Counted from the first letter of the stretch, positions 1 to 7,651 are shown. The stretch: DNA of 12,550 nt from Candidatus Zixiibacteriota bacterium (GCA_029858245.1 JAOUFL010000041.1:1-12550); one strand, 5' to 3'. Notes: generated by a model from the letters alone, not told the origin. Numbers and translations are program-made.

Positions 1-957
1 AATCCAAAGATAGAGGTACTAACTGTTAATCCTCTTTTACTCACGATTGTGTCTATAGTCCATCGATATAGAGCCGCTCTGCCCAAAAGAAGGGTGGAGC
101 TTTATGAGGAGTGCTGTGATGTACTCCTTGGTTACTGGGATACAGCTAAGGGGCTTGCTGGAGAACTCCAGCCACGTCAGAAAAGGACTGTTTTGCAACC
201 TTTAGCTTTCTATCTGCATCAGAATGGATTAAGGGAGGAGAAAAGGGATAAATTTCTTGAGTTGTTAGAAAATGAACTTCCTAAAATTGGGGTATCTAAG
301 GAGAAGGCTGGTGATTTTTTTGATAATATAAAGGAAAGGTGCGGGGTTTTAGTTGAGACCAGAATTGACCACTTTGGTTTTAGCCATCTAACCTTTCAGG
401 AGTTTTTAACTGCAAGACATATATTAGATAGTGGTCTAGAGGATTTCTTGATAAGTAGAAAGAATGATAAATTCTGGTTTGAAGTTACCCTGCTCTACTG
501 CGGGATGAAAAATACTAACAATCTTTTAAATAAAATCCTTGATGAGAAAGAGGACATATTTCATAACAACCACTTTTTTGCAGGTAAATGCTTAGCTGAA
601 AGTTTATCCGTATCGCCTGAATTGAGAACTAGGATTACTGAGAAGCTATATAATATATACTGGGATGAAAAGGAACTAGGAGTATCTAAGGAAACCTCTT
701 TAGAAGTTTTAAAAGAAATCAAAGACCAGGGGATAATTCAAAAATTAATTGAAGAAACCAGGGATAAAGAGAGTGATGTTAGATGGCGTGCTGCATATGC
801 CTTAGGACAGATCGGTGATAAAAAAGCAGTGGAGAGTTTAAAATCATTGTTAAATGATAGAGAAGAAATCTTTCCATTTGGTGAGGTCAGAGTATCTGCT
901 TTCAATGCCTTAAAAATGATTTTCGAAAAAACCAAGACATCGATTTATATAGATTGA
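1..957 (+). CDS. NACHT-type STAND NTPase with C-terminal HEAT-like repeats (5' end outside window)
   Basis: The frame is open from base 1, so this is the last 318 residues of a longer protein. A GTG at base 49 lies inside a conserved segment and is not the start. The first visible residues, NPLLLTI followed by HRYRAALPKRRVELYEEC, match the helical region after the NACHT ATPase core. Further on, GFSHLTFQEFLTARHIL (about residues 127-142 of the visible part) is the usual end of the NACHT-associated domain. The last 60 residues hold one clear HEAT-type repeat (DVRWRAAYALGQIGDKKAVESL) and a second partial one (VRVSAFNALKMI), then a short tail. Known: bacterial NACHT proteins are signal-sensing NTPases, and several are anti-phage proteins with a variable N-terminal effector and a C-terminal sensor. 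Inferred: HEAT repeats are the sensor here. The Walker motifs and effector cannot be seen, so defence is only a possibility. The stop overlaps a TTG that could start the next gene. Confidence 0.85.
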   Translation, partial: NPKIEVLTVNPLLLTIVSIVHRYRAALPKRRVELYEECCDVLLGYWDTAKGLAGELQPRQKRTVLQPLAFYLHQNGLREEKRDKFLELLENELPKIGVSKEKAGDFFDNIKERCGVLVETRIDHFGFSHLTFQEFLTARHILDSGLEDFLISRKNDKFWFEVTLLYCGMKNTNNLLNKILDEKEDIFHNNHFFAGKCLAESLSVSPELRTRITEKLYNIYWDEKELGVSKETSLEVLKEIKDQGIIQKLIEETRDKESDVRWRAAYALGQIGDKKAVESLKSLLNDREEIFPFGEVRVSAFNALKMIFEKTKTSIYID

Positions 958-968
958 GAAGATTTTCT

Positions 969-1631
969 ATGCAAAAGATAAAAATCAAAAAACCAAAGTC
1001 CCGAAGAACCTGGACTGTTTCGCCTGTGACTAGAGTAAAGGAAAGCGGAAAGGTTTATGAGAGAAAAGGCAAACATCCCAGGAAAGAAGGAGAGGAAGAG
1101 CTTCTTTATACCAAATACCTGAGAAATGAGGATGATTATAAATATTGTCCCCGCTGCAGTTCCGAGCTGGTCAAGAAAACAATAGACCATAACTTGAGAA
1201 AAGTCTGTCCGGTTTGTAAATTCGTTCTTTATCGCAACCCCTCACCAGCATCAGGTATTATTATCGAAAAAGAAGGTGAAATCCTTTTAGTCAGAAGAAA
1301 ATTTAATCCCTATATGGGAGACTGGAGCCTGCCAGCCGGATTTATCGAATATGGTGAATCCCCGGAAAGCTGTGCCCTGAGGGAGACAAAAGAAGAGACT
1401 AACTTAGAAGTGAAGTTATCTTCACTGTTCAAAGTTTACTCAGGTTCAGACGATCCCAGAACCAGAGCTATTTTAATAGTATATTTGGGGAAAATAGTTG
1501 GCGGAGAGCCTCTTCCCGGGGATGATGCCTCGGAGGTTAAATTTTTTTCAAAGGAAAATATCCCCTCAAATATTGCCTTCCAGTCACACCGACAGGCATT
1601 AAGGGATTACCTCTCAGCCTTAAAGAGCTAA
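969..1631 (+). CDS. Nudix hydrolase with N-terminal zinc ribbon
   Basis: A 220-residue protein read from ATG 969. GAGAAG at 956-961 gives a plausible SD 7 nt upstream. A TTG at 954 in the same frame would add five residues but has no SD. Three parts are visible. Residues 1-45 are strongly basic. A zinc ribbon uses C60/C63 (CPRC) and C80/C83 (CPVC). The Nudix fold spans about 95-215, with a Nudix box G124-x5-E130-x7-RE(138-139)TKEET, so all the metal-binding glutamates are present; the usual glycine late in the box is N145. Known: zinc ribbon plus Nudix occurs in NADH/ADP-ribose pyrophosphatase-like enzymes that hydrolyse nucleoside diphosphates linked to another moiety. The substrate cannot be read from the sequence; the short spacing after the box and the length fit the ADP-ribose pyrophosphatase-like group. 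It starts 11 nt after the NACHT gene and may be cotranscribed, with no evident functional link. Confidence 0.9.
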   Translation: MQKIKIKKPKSRRTWTVSPVTRVKESGKVYERKGKHPRKEGEEELLYTKYLRNEDDYKYCPRCSSELVKKTIDHNLRKVCPVCKFVLYRNPSPASGIIIEKEGEILLVRRKFNPYMGDWSLPAGFIEYGESPESCALRETKEETNLEVKLSSLFKVYSGSDDPRTRAILIVYLGKIVGGEPLPGDDASEVKFFSKENIPSNIAFQSHRQALRDYLSALKS

Positions 1632-1782
1632 TCTTCAGGGGCACAGCCAGGTAATACACCTTCTGCTATTTACATCAAAAGCTGGTTTATTCTTAGTTTT
1701 TCCATAATAAAAACAGCTGGCTTGCCGATAAATTTAAATGAATTATTGTGTCTGATAAAGAACATTCTTTAGAGGATAATAT

Positions 1783-3492
1783 ATGGATGATTCTGGTATT
1801 CTGAAAAAAAATAAAACTGCCATAATAGAGGAGATGGAAAACCTCTTCCAGGAGGTCAAAATAAGCTATCCCCGCTTACAAAATAATGATTCTGGTAAAT
1901 TTAAAAACCAGGATTTAGAAGCGCTCCTGGAGGTCAGCAAAACTATAAATTCATCACTGGTTTTAGATGATATCCTCCGGAGAGTTATGAAAAGGGCCGT
2001 CACCCTTCTGAGAGCGGAAAGAGGATTTCTTATGCTTCTGGATGAGCAGGGTGAGCTCCAATTCAAAACAGCTCATAACATATCCAAAGAATCCTTAAAC
2101 CAGGAAGATTTCCGCATCAGTATGTCCATCTCCAACAGAGTAGCTAAAAGCGGTGAATCGATCTACACCAGCGATGCCTTACACGATGAGAGATTCTCCA
2201 AACAGAAAAGTATCTTAGAGCTTAATTTGAAATCGATAATGTGCGTTCCCCTGAAAAGTAAGGAGAAGATTATCGGGATCCTTTACCTGGATAACTCCTC
2301 CAAAAACAACGTTTTTCTGCAGAGTGATTTATACCTTTTTGAGCTTTTTGCCGGCCAGGCTGCTATAGCCATAGAGAATGCCAAGCTCTATGAGAATTTG
2401 TTAGCCTTGAAAATCTACAATGAAAACGTGGTCAGTCACACGCCCATAGGACTGGTGGTAGTGGATAACAATCTTCATATAACCATAACCAACCAGGCAT
2501 CCAAAGAGATTTTCAGAAAAGCTGGCTGGAAAGAGGGTTCTGCCGATTTATCCCTGAATCATGTCTCCCTCCTTGACTTAATACCGGCTGAGGAAAGAAA
2601 TAAATGGAAGAAGATCTGTTATCAGGTGCTTTATACTACACAACCTTATAAGGAAGCAAAGTCTTTTCATAAATTCGAAGAGAAAGAGATGGTTTTATCC
2701 ATAAAGATATCTCCTCTGGAGAATGTGAATAATCGGGTCATGGGATTGATCTTGGCGATTGAGGATATAACCGATAAGGTGCTCCTGGAGAAAAGGTTAA
2801 TCCAATCAGAGAAATTAGTAGCTACAGGAGAAATGGCAGCCTCTATCGGTCATGAGTTGAATAACTACTTAACCATAATCCTGAACAATGCTGAGCTATT
2901 ACCTTTACATCTTAACAAAGGAAATCTGGATAAAGCTTCAGCCAATTCAAAGGCAATACTGGAAAGCGTGGAGACTATGAAACGATTTACTGATGGATTG
3001 ATGGATTTCTCTAAACTGGAAACCAGGGTGGAAAAATACGATCTCAGAAACCTGATCGAGGACCTGCTTTTTTCTTTAAGACCGCAGAAAATGTATTCCG
3101 GAATCAAATTTAAAACCGATTTTGATCCGGAGCTACCTATCTTGGAATTGGATGTGGGACAGATTCAACAGGTGTTTTTAAACCTCTTTAACAATGCCTC
3201 TGATGCAATCAGAGCCAAACCCGAGGTGAAAGGAGAGATCAGGATATCCTGCAGCTACAATTCAGAGGAAGGTAAAGTCTGGGTAAAAGTCGAGGATAAC
3301 GGAACCGGAATCTCCAAAAAAAACCTGAGTAGAATATTCGAACCCCATTTTACCACTAAGAAAGAAGGCTATGGTTTGGGATTGGCTACCTGTGAGAAGA
3401 TAATCAAAAATCACCAAGGAGAGATAAAAGCTGAAAGCCAGTCAGGTAAGGGAGCTGCCTTTCTCGTCTGCTTTCCGGTGACTTCTCCTTAA
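1783..3492 (+). CDS. Soluble GAF-PAS sensor histidine kinase
   Basis: A 569-residue kinase that autophosphorylates on histidine and passes phosphate to a response regulator. It starts at ATG 1783, 6 nt after AGAGGA (1771-1776). A helical N-terminus is followed by a GAF domain (about 45-205) and a PAS-like domain (about 210-332, starting PIGLVVVDNN and ending in a typical AIEDITDK link). HisKA carries the phosphoacceptor H357 in GHELNN. The HATPase domain (about 455-566) has the N box NLFNNASDAI (467-476), the G1 box DNGTGIS (505-511), the F box FEPHFTT (519-525) and GYGLGLA (529-535), so it looks active. No transmembrane segment or signal peptide is visible, so it should sense an internal ligand or partner. 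The H-box region resembles the NtrB/orthodox class. No complete response regulator lies next to it; the downstream neighbour is a large Ser/Thr kinase. The ligand is unknown. Confidence 0.95.
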   Translation: MDDSGILKKNKTAIIEEMENLFQEVKISYPRLQNNDSGKFKNQDLEALLEVSKTINSSLVLDDILRRVMKRAVTLLRAERGFLMLLDEQGELQFKTAHNISKESLNQEDFRISMSISNRVAKSGESIYTSDALHDERFSKQKSILELNLKSIMCVPLKSKEKIIGILYLDNSSKNNVFLQSDLYLFELFAGQAAIAIENAKLYENLLALKIYNENVVSHTPIGLVVVDNNLHITITNQASKEIFRKAGWKEGSADLSLNHVSLLDLIPAEERNKWKKICYQVLYTTQPYKEAKSFHKFEEKEMVLSIKISPLENVNNRVMGLILAIEDITDKVLLEKRLIQSEKLVATGEMAASIGHELNNYLTIILNNAELLPLHLNKGNLDKASANSKAILESVETMKRFTDGLMDFSKLETRVEKYDLRNLIEDLLFSLRPQKMYSGIKFKTDFDPELPILELDVGQIQQVFLNLFNNASDAIRAKPEVKGEIRISCSYNSEEGKVWVKVEDNGTGISKKNLSRIFEPHFTTKKEGYGLGLATCEKIIKNHQGEIKAESQSGKGAAFLVCFPVTSP

Positions 3493-3559
3493 ACGGTATA
3501 GTGATTTTACCTTTATATACTTAGTACCATATTCCTCCTCTCCAAAAAAATAAAACTCT

Positions 3560-6500
3560 ATGTCAGAAAAAAGAGAATATATTACTCCTCGTTACAGGAT
3601 AATAAAAAAGATCGGAAAAGGCGGTTCAGGGGAGGTGTATGAGGTTTTCGACCTCTGGGAGAAAAAAAAGATCACCTTAAAGATCCATTCCCCTGAAGGT
3701 GAGTCGGAAAAAAGTAGCCTGCCGAAGTTCAAGGAGGAGTTTAGATTAACCACGGAGCTTTCTCACCCCGGGGTAGTAGAAGCTTACGATTTCGGGTATG
3801 CTGAAAATAAAAAAGCATTCTACACTATGGAGCTTATAGTAGGGGAAGAGCTCTCTGCAAAAGTTGCCCAGCCGGATTTAGATAGATTTTACCGGGTCGT
3901 ATGGCAGATCTTCGATATATTGGAGTACCTGCAATCGCAGAACGTAATTCACGCTGATTTAAAACCTTCTAATTTCAAGTTGACCTCTGATGTTTTTAGT
4001 GTAAAGATTATGGATTTTGGACTGGCTCGAAAATCCACATCCCTGACATTTAATCAAACCGCAGGAACGCCGATATATATGGCCCCGGAGATATGGCTGA
4101 GGGAAAAAATTGACCAGAGAACAGACCTTTACTCTCTGGGGGTAATCCTATATGAGCTGTTAACCTCAAAACCCCCTTTTTCATCTGATGATCCTCTGAT
4201 CTTGAGATCTCACCATCTGGAAAAAACCCCTGACCCTCTTTCTACATTAAGAACCGGACTCCCTGAAAAACTGGAAGCTGTTGTCATGAAATTATTGCAG
4301 AAAAAACCCGAGGACAGATTTCAGAATATATATGAATTAAAAGAAGAGTTTTCTAAAATAACATCTTATCCTCTACGGGAAACAGAAAGAACCTCATATC
4401 TAAATTTACTCTATGGTGGAAAGATGCTCGCCCGGACAAAAGAATACCAGAACATACAGAACGAATTGAAAAATTCTCTTTCCTCTGGCGGAAAGATGTT
4501 CTTGATCGATGGTGAGTTCGGAATTGGAAAATCCGCCCTCCTCAATCATCTTAAAAAAGAAAGCCAGCTTGAAGGAATCTTCTTTGTCCAGATCGATTGT
4601 CCAGAAGAGGAAACTCACCCCTTACAACCATTAAAAGAGCTTTTCGGAAAAATGTGGACCTTTTTTCAGGTCTTTTCCCCAGGGCTGTGCCAAAAATATC
4701 AAGAAACCTTCAGATTGTTTTTAAATAAGGGGGAGTCCCAGGAAAATCTTGAGTTAGAAAAGTTATACTCTTTTCTGCTTGAGGCTTCCAATCTCTTGCC
4801 CTTTGTCATAGCTTTTGAGAACCTCCACTGGATGAGTGAGGGGAATTTAAGCTTCTTAAAGGAGTTAACCGAAAAACTTGAGAACTCCAGGATCTTTCTG
4901 TGTGGCACCTTTGAGGAAGCCAAGTTAGATCCCGGGGGTCAACTTAAATCTCTGATCAACCATTTAATTGGCACGAAAAAGCTATGCCTGCTAAGATTGC
5001 CAGCTTTCTCCATGGAACAACTCCAGGAGCTTCTCTCTCAAAAGTTAGGTGCAGATATTAATTCCTTTGCTTTGCGTGACTTCGTTTATCAGAACTCCTC
5101 TGGAATCCCTCTTTTCGCTGTGGAGATATTAAAACACCTTTTTGAAAAGAAAGTTCTTTTCTTTGAAAAAGGCATGGTCAAGTTGGAAGTGAAAAAATTA
5201 TCCGGGTTCACCATCCCGGATAGCATCGAGAAAACCATCTTAGGGAATCTAACCAGATATCCTGGAGATATTCTGAATTTCCTTAATTTAGCCTCATTAA
5301 TTGGAAAAGAATTCGACCTGGAATCTATGAAATTCATATCCGGATACGAGGAAGAGAAAATCTTTGAAGCACTTTTCCTCCTTTTGAAAGATAGATTTTT
5401 ATTCCAGTCTAAGATAAGCTCGTCTCATCTGATATATAATTTCACCAGCCCTGCTTATCAATCTATGATTTATAAGAACATCCCTGGAGATAAAAAAGTA
5501 TTACATCGTAAGCTGGCATATTTCCTGGAGGAAAGAAAATCATGGGGAGAGGAAATCGAAACCGAGACCATTGCCTATCATTACATATTAAGTAATGATT
5601 ATTCAAAAGCATTCGACTATTCCCTCCAGTGCTCAGTTATAAACCAAAAGGACTTAGATTATCCTCAAGCCCTGAAATATCTTAAACACGCATTAGAGGC
5701 AGCCAATAAGTTTCCCCTGAAGAAGGAAAAGGAAAAAAGAAAAAGCCAGGCTCTTATGCAGAGAGGTGATCTTCTGAAAACCATCGGTGAGCTAAACCAG
5801 GCACAAAAAGACTATGAGGAACTGGTGAAAACAGCTGAGTTTTTAGAAGATAAAAATTTGCTGGCTGAGACATATAAAAATTTGGGAGATCTTTACAGGA
5901 TAAAACACAATCATAAAAAGGGTCTTGAATGTCTGCTGAAGTCAAAGAAGATATTTGAGGAGTTGAAAGATGATATAAAACTTTCTAACACCCTTAACAA
6001 TATCGGGAACATCTACTGGATAGATTCTCAACATCAAAAGGCTCTGGAAGCGTTTGGGAAAGCTCTGGAAATTCAAAAAACCTTAAATAACAATTCCGAT
6101 ATTGCCTCAACCCTAAATAATATGGGTACGATTTATGTTTCTCAGCATCAGTATAAGAAAGCTCTGGAATGTCATAATAATTCTTTACAGATAAAAAAAG
6201 AGATGGGAAATAAAGAAGAGATAGCGAGAAGTTTAAATAACATCGGATTTGTCTATAATCTTATAGGAGATTACCAAAAGGCAATAAGCTCCTTTTGGGA
6301 ATCACTTAAGCTGAATCAGGAGATAGAGAATAAAAAGGAGATTGCCATAAATACGGTTAATCTGGGCGAATCTTATTTCAAGCTGGGAGAATATGAAGAA
6401 GTTGCCAGATATGCAAAATGGGGTTTGGAATTATGCCGGGAAATAAACTTCCAACTGCCTGTTGGCTATCTGTTAAGAAACCTTGCTGTCGTTGATCAGG

Positions 6501-7276
6501 AAACAGGGCAATATCAGAAGGCATTAGTACAACTAAAGGAAGCTTTGAAATGCTCTGAAGAGATCGGAGATAAAGAGCTTAAGGTTTTAGTTTTGGTTTC
6601 CTTAGGTAGATTATTCCTGCTAATAAACAGAGATGAGATTGCAGTTGAATACCTTGATAAGGCATTGGAAACAGCTAACATAATTAATGATAAAAAATCT
6701 TTAATTGCTGTGGGTAAATTAAAAGGATTATACTTCGAAAAAAATAAAAAAACCACTGAGGCTTTATGTTCCCTGGAAAGCTCGATGTCCTTGGCTGATG
6801 AACTGAACTCCCCGGAAGATAAGCTCTGTCTCAGTTTGAAAATAGCTCAGTTTTATATGAACTCAAATCAAAAATTAATGCCTGAAAATAATTTAGATAA
6901 AGCTAAAATGATAATTGATCAAGGTTGTTTTCCCCTATTTGAGCCAGAATACTATTTTCTTCTGTCCTATAAAGAATTCCACACAGGAAATTTGAGCCAG
7001 GCATTGAAATATTCAGAATCATCATTAAACAAAGCTTCTAAGCTCAATCAGTTAGAGCTTATCTGGAGAGCGCATTATCTAAAAGGTAAGATAAATTTTT
7101 CGAAAGACAATCTTGAAGAGGCTTTCAGGGAATTTGAAAAAGCCGGTAAGATTATAAAAATCTTAAGTCAGAATATCGAAGACTCAGAGAGTAAACGAAG
7201 CTACTTAACTGACAAGGAAAAGCAAAAGCTTCTCTCCGACCTTAAACATCTCACACGGCTGATGGTGGGCAGATAA
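3560..7276 (+). CDS. Ser/Thr protein kinase - STAND-type ATPase - TPR fusion protein
   Basis: A 1238-residue multidomain signalling protein. The kinase domain (about 12-268) has a Gly loop GKGGSGEV (19-26), catalytic K41, the catalytic loop HADLKPSN (131-138, D133), DFG (152-154) and GTPIYMAPE (169-177). The HRD arginine is replaced by alanine, so it is a non-RD kinase. The ATPase domain follows (about 285-640) with Walker A G318-x4-GKS(323-325) and a Walker B-like segment FVIAFENLHW (415-424); its second acidic position is N421. Residues about 665-1200 are helical TPRs, with a run of 40-residue repeats (NNIGNIY, NNMGTIY, NNIGFVY) from about 767 to 930. No membrane segment is seen. Start: ATG 3560 has no SD, but it puts the kinase fold right at the N-terminus and no other in-frame start is close. 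Known: kinase-AAA-TPR proteins of this type act as ligand- or partner-gated kinases. It follows the histidine kinase by 67 nt without an obvious promoter, so cotranscription is likely. Confidence 0.95.
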   Translation: MSEKREYITPRYRIIKKIGKGGSGEVYEVFDLWEKKKITLKIHSPEGESEKSSLPKFKEEFRLTTELSHPGVVEAYDFGYAENKKAFYTMELIVGEELSAKVAQPDLDRFYRVVWQIFDILEYLQSQNVIHADLKPSNFKLTSDVFSVKIMDFGLARKSTSLTFNQTAGTPIYMAPEIWLREKIDQRTDLYSLGVILYELLTSKPPFSSDDPLILRSHHLEKTPDPLSTLRTGLPEKLEAVVMKLLQKKPEDRFQNIYELKEEFSKITSYPLRETERTSYLNLLYGGKMLARTKEYQNIQNELKNSLSSGGKMFLIDGEFGIGKSALLNHLKKESQLEGIFFVQIDCPEEETHPLQPLKELFGKMWTFFQVFSPGLCQKYQETFRLFLNKGESQENLELEKLYSFLLEASNLLPFVIAFENLHWMSEGNLSFLKELTEKLENSRIFLCGTFEEAKLDPGGQLKSLINHLIGTKKLCLLRLPAFSMEQLQELLSQKLGADINSFALRDFVYQNSSGIPLFAVEILKHLFEKKVLFFEKGMVKLEVKKLSGFTIPDSIEKTILGNLTRYPGDILNFLNLASLIGKEFDLESMKFISGYEEEKIFEALFLLLKDRFLFQSKISSSHLIYNFTSPAYQSMIYKNIPGDKKVLHRKLAYFLEERKSWGEEIETETIAYHYILSNDYSKAFDYSLQCSVINQKDLDYPQALKYLKHALEAANKFPLKKEKEKRKSQALMQRGDLLKTIGELNQAQKDYEELVKTAEFLEDKNLLAETYKNLGDLYRIKHNHKKGLECLLKSKKIFEELKDDIKLSNTLNNIGNIYWIDSQHQKALEAFGKALEIQKTLNNNSDIASTLNNMGTIYVSQHQYKKALECHNNSLQIKKEMGNKEEIARSLNNIGFVYNLIGDYQKAISSFWESLKLNQEIENKKEIAINTVNLGESYFKLGEYEEVARYAKWGLELCREINFQLPVGYLLRNLAVVDQETGQYQKALVQLKEALKCSEEIGDKELKVLVLVSLGRLFLLINRDEIAVEYLDKALETANIINDKKSLIAVGKLKGLYFEKNKKTTEALCSLESSMSLADELNSPEDKLCLSLKIAQFYMNSNQKLMPENNLDKAKMIIDQGCFPLFEPEYYFLLSYKEFHTGNLSQALKYSESSLNKASKLNQLELIWRAHYLKGKINFSKDNLEEAFREFEKAGKIIKILSQNIEDSESKRSYLTDKEKQKLLSDLKHLTRLMVGR

Positions 7277-7287
7277 TCTAAAAAGAA

Positions 7288-7314
7288 AAGACCACCCAGG
7301 AGTAGGGTGGTCTT
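7288..7314. terminator. Bidirectional intrinsic terminator
   Basis: The perfect 10-bp stem AAGACCACCC / GGGTGGTCTT (7288-7297 and 7305-7314) has a 7-nt loop. It lies 12 nt after the stop of the kinase-TPR gene. On the plus strand only a broken T run follows (ACTTAA). On the minus strand the stem runs directly into TTCTTTTTAG, a better T tract, so it should also end the minus-strand small-peptide transcript. Confidence 0.85.
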
Positions 7315-7346
7315 ACTTAAGGAGGTGTTATTGGTCGTTTCAGATA

Positions 7347-7367
7347 AACAACTAAAACCAAGTTGTT
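7347..7367 (-). other. Small hairpin directly after the small-peptide stop codon
   Basis: AACAACT and AGTTGTT form a perfect 7-bp stem around a 7-nt loop. In the minus-strand RNA it overlaps the last base pair of the stop codon region of the 26-codon ORF. It is AT-rich, so it is a weak candidate for a second terminator or an RNA-stabilising element. Chance is not excluded. Confidence 0.4.
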
Positions 7368-7446
7368 ACTGTCCGCCTACCGACGATAGAGGAGCAATCT
7401 TCTCCTCTAACTCTTCCACCTCAAGGATTAATTCTCTCAGTTCCAT
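7366..7446 (-). CDS. Small acidic 26-residue peptide, unknown function
   Basis: ATG at 7446 reading left to the TAA at 7368-7366. The peptide begins MELRELILEV, continues with a second Glu/Leu-rich helical stretch (EELEEKIA) and ends PLSSVGGQ. It is therefore a short, strongly acidic amphipathic helix followed by a small flexible tail. It has no signal peptide, membrane segment or cysteine. The case for a real gene rests on context: AGGAGG (7454-7459) sits exactly 7 nt before the ATG and is part of AGGAGGTGAT, a full complement of the 16S rRNA 3' end and the best SD in the window. A promoter lies about 200 nt upstream and a terminator just downstream. I do not recognise the family. The helical leader plus short Ser/Gly tail could suit a modified-peptide precursor, a regulatory leader peptide or a small protein-binding peptide; none of these is supported by a neighbouring gene. 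Confidence 0.6.
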   Translation of the reverse strand: MELRELILEVEELEEKIAPLSSVGGQ

Positions 7447-7449
7447 TAC

Positions 7450-7459
7450 ATCACCTCCT
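7450..7459 (-). promoter_or_regulatory. Perfect Shine-Dalgarno of the small-peptide ORF
   Basis: On the minus strand this reads AGGAGGTGAT, fully complementary to the usual 16S rRNA 3' end. Spacing from AGGAGG to the ATG at 7446 is 7 nt, close to optimal. A start-stop pair ATG-TAA overlaps the real ATG (ATGTAATG). Most genes in this window have weak or no SD, which makes this one stand out and fixes the start. Confidence 0.75.
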
Positions 7460-7566
7460 CGTTTTGTTCAAAATCTAAACAATCGTAGATGTTTTTCTAT
7501 TCTTTTTATTTTAATTCTTATGACCTTCTCCTAAAAAATTTTATTTTCAATGTCCCCGTTATTTAA

Positions 7567-7613
7567 TGAGGGGTATATAAGATATTCTTGTACCCAGTAT
7601 CTACATCCCCTCA
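7567..7613 (-). ncRNA. Imperfect hairpin at the predicted 5' end of the minus-strand transcript
   Basis: The outer stem TGAGGGG/CCCCTCA (7567-7573 with 7607-7613) is perfect over 7 bp. An inner stem AGATA/TATCT (7580-7584 with 7598-7602) can stack beyond an internal loop, leaving a 13-nt apical loop. The transcription start expected from the -10 box (7621-7626) falls at or just before base 7613, so the RNA would begin with this hairpin. It could protect the 5' end or act as a regulatory leader. No known riboswitch class is recognised. Confidence 0.45.
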
Positions 7614-7620
7614 CTCAACT

Positions 7621-7651
7621 ATAATATCAAATACCTATAAGTTTTTGTCAA
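7621..7651 (-). promoter_or_regulatory. Minus-strand sigma-70-type promoter of the small-peptide unit
   Basis: Read on the minus strand, a perfect -35 TTGACA (7651-7646) is followed by TATTAT (7626-7621), 5 of 6 to the -10 consensus. The spacing is 19 nt, on the long side. An A/T-rich stretch containing AAGATTTT lies just upstream, as at the rex promoter. It points to the 26-codon ORF with a leader of about 165 nt. Confidence 0.6.

Noticed and set aside
49..51. GTG as start of the NACHT gene
   Set aside because: The frame is open to base 1 and the residues before it (NPLLLTI) are conserved family sequence.
954..968. TTG start for the Nudix gene
   Set aside because: No SD before it; ATG 969 has GAGAAG at a suitable distance.
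1681..1717. Hairpin GCTG-TTTATT / AATAAA-CAGC between the Nudix and histidine kinase genes
   Set aside because: Stem is imperfect and AT-rich, loop is 14 nt and no T tract follows, so a terminator call is not supported.
5857..6350. Repeated DNA pattern in the large kinase gene
   Set aside because: This reflects 40-residue TPR protein repeats, not a DNA repeat or CRISPR array.
7307..7534. 75-codon plus-strand reading frame in the intergenic island
   Set aside because: It begins inside the terminator stem, is Ser-rich without domain character and is antisense to the better supported 26-codon ORF. The AAGGAGGTG at 7319-7327 before TTG 7331 is only 3 nt from it, and this sequence is explained as well by the minus-strand anti-SD.
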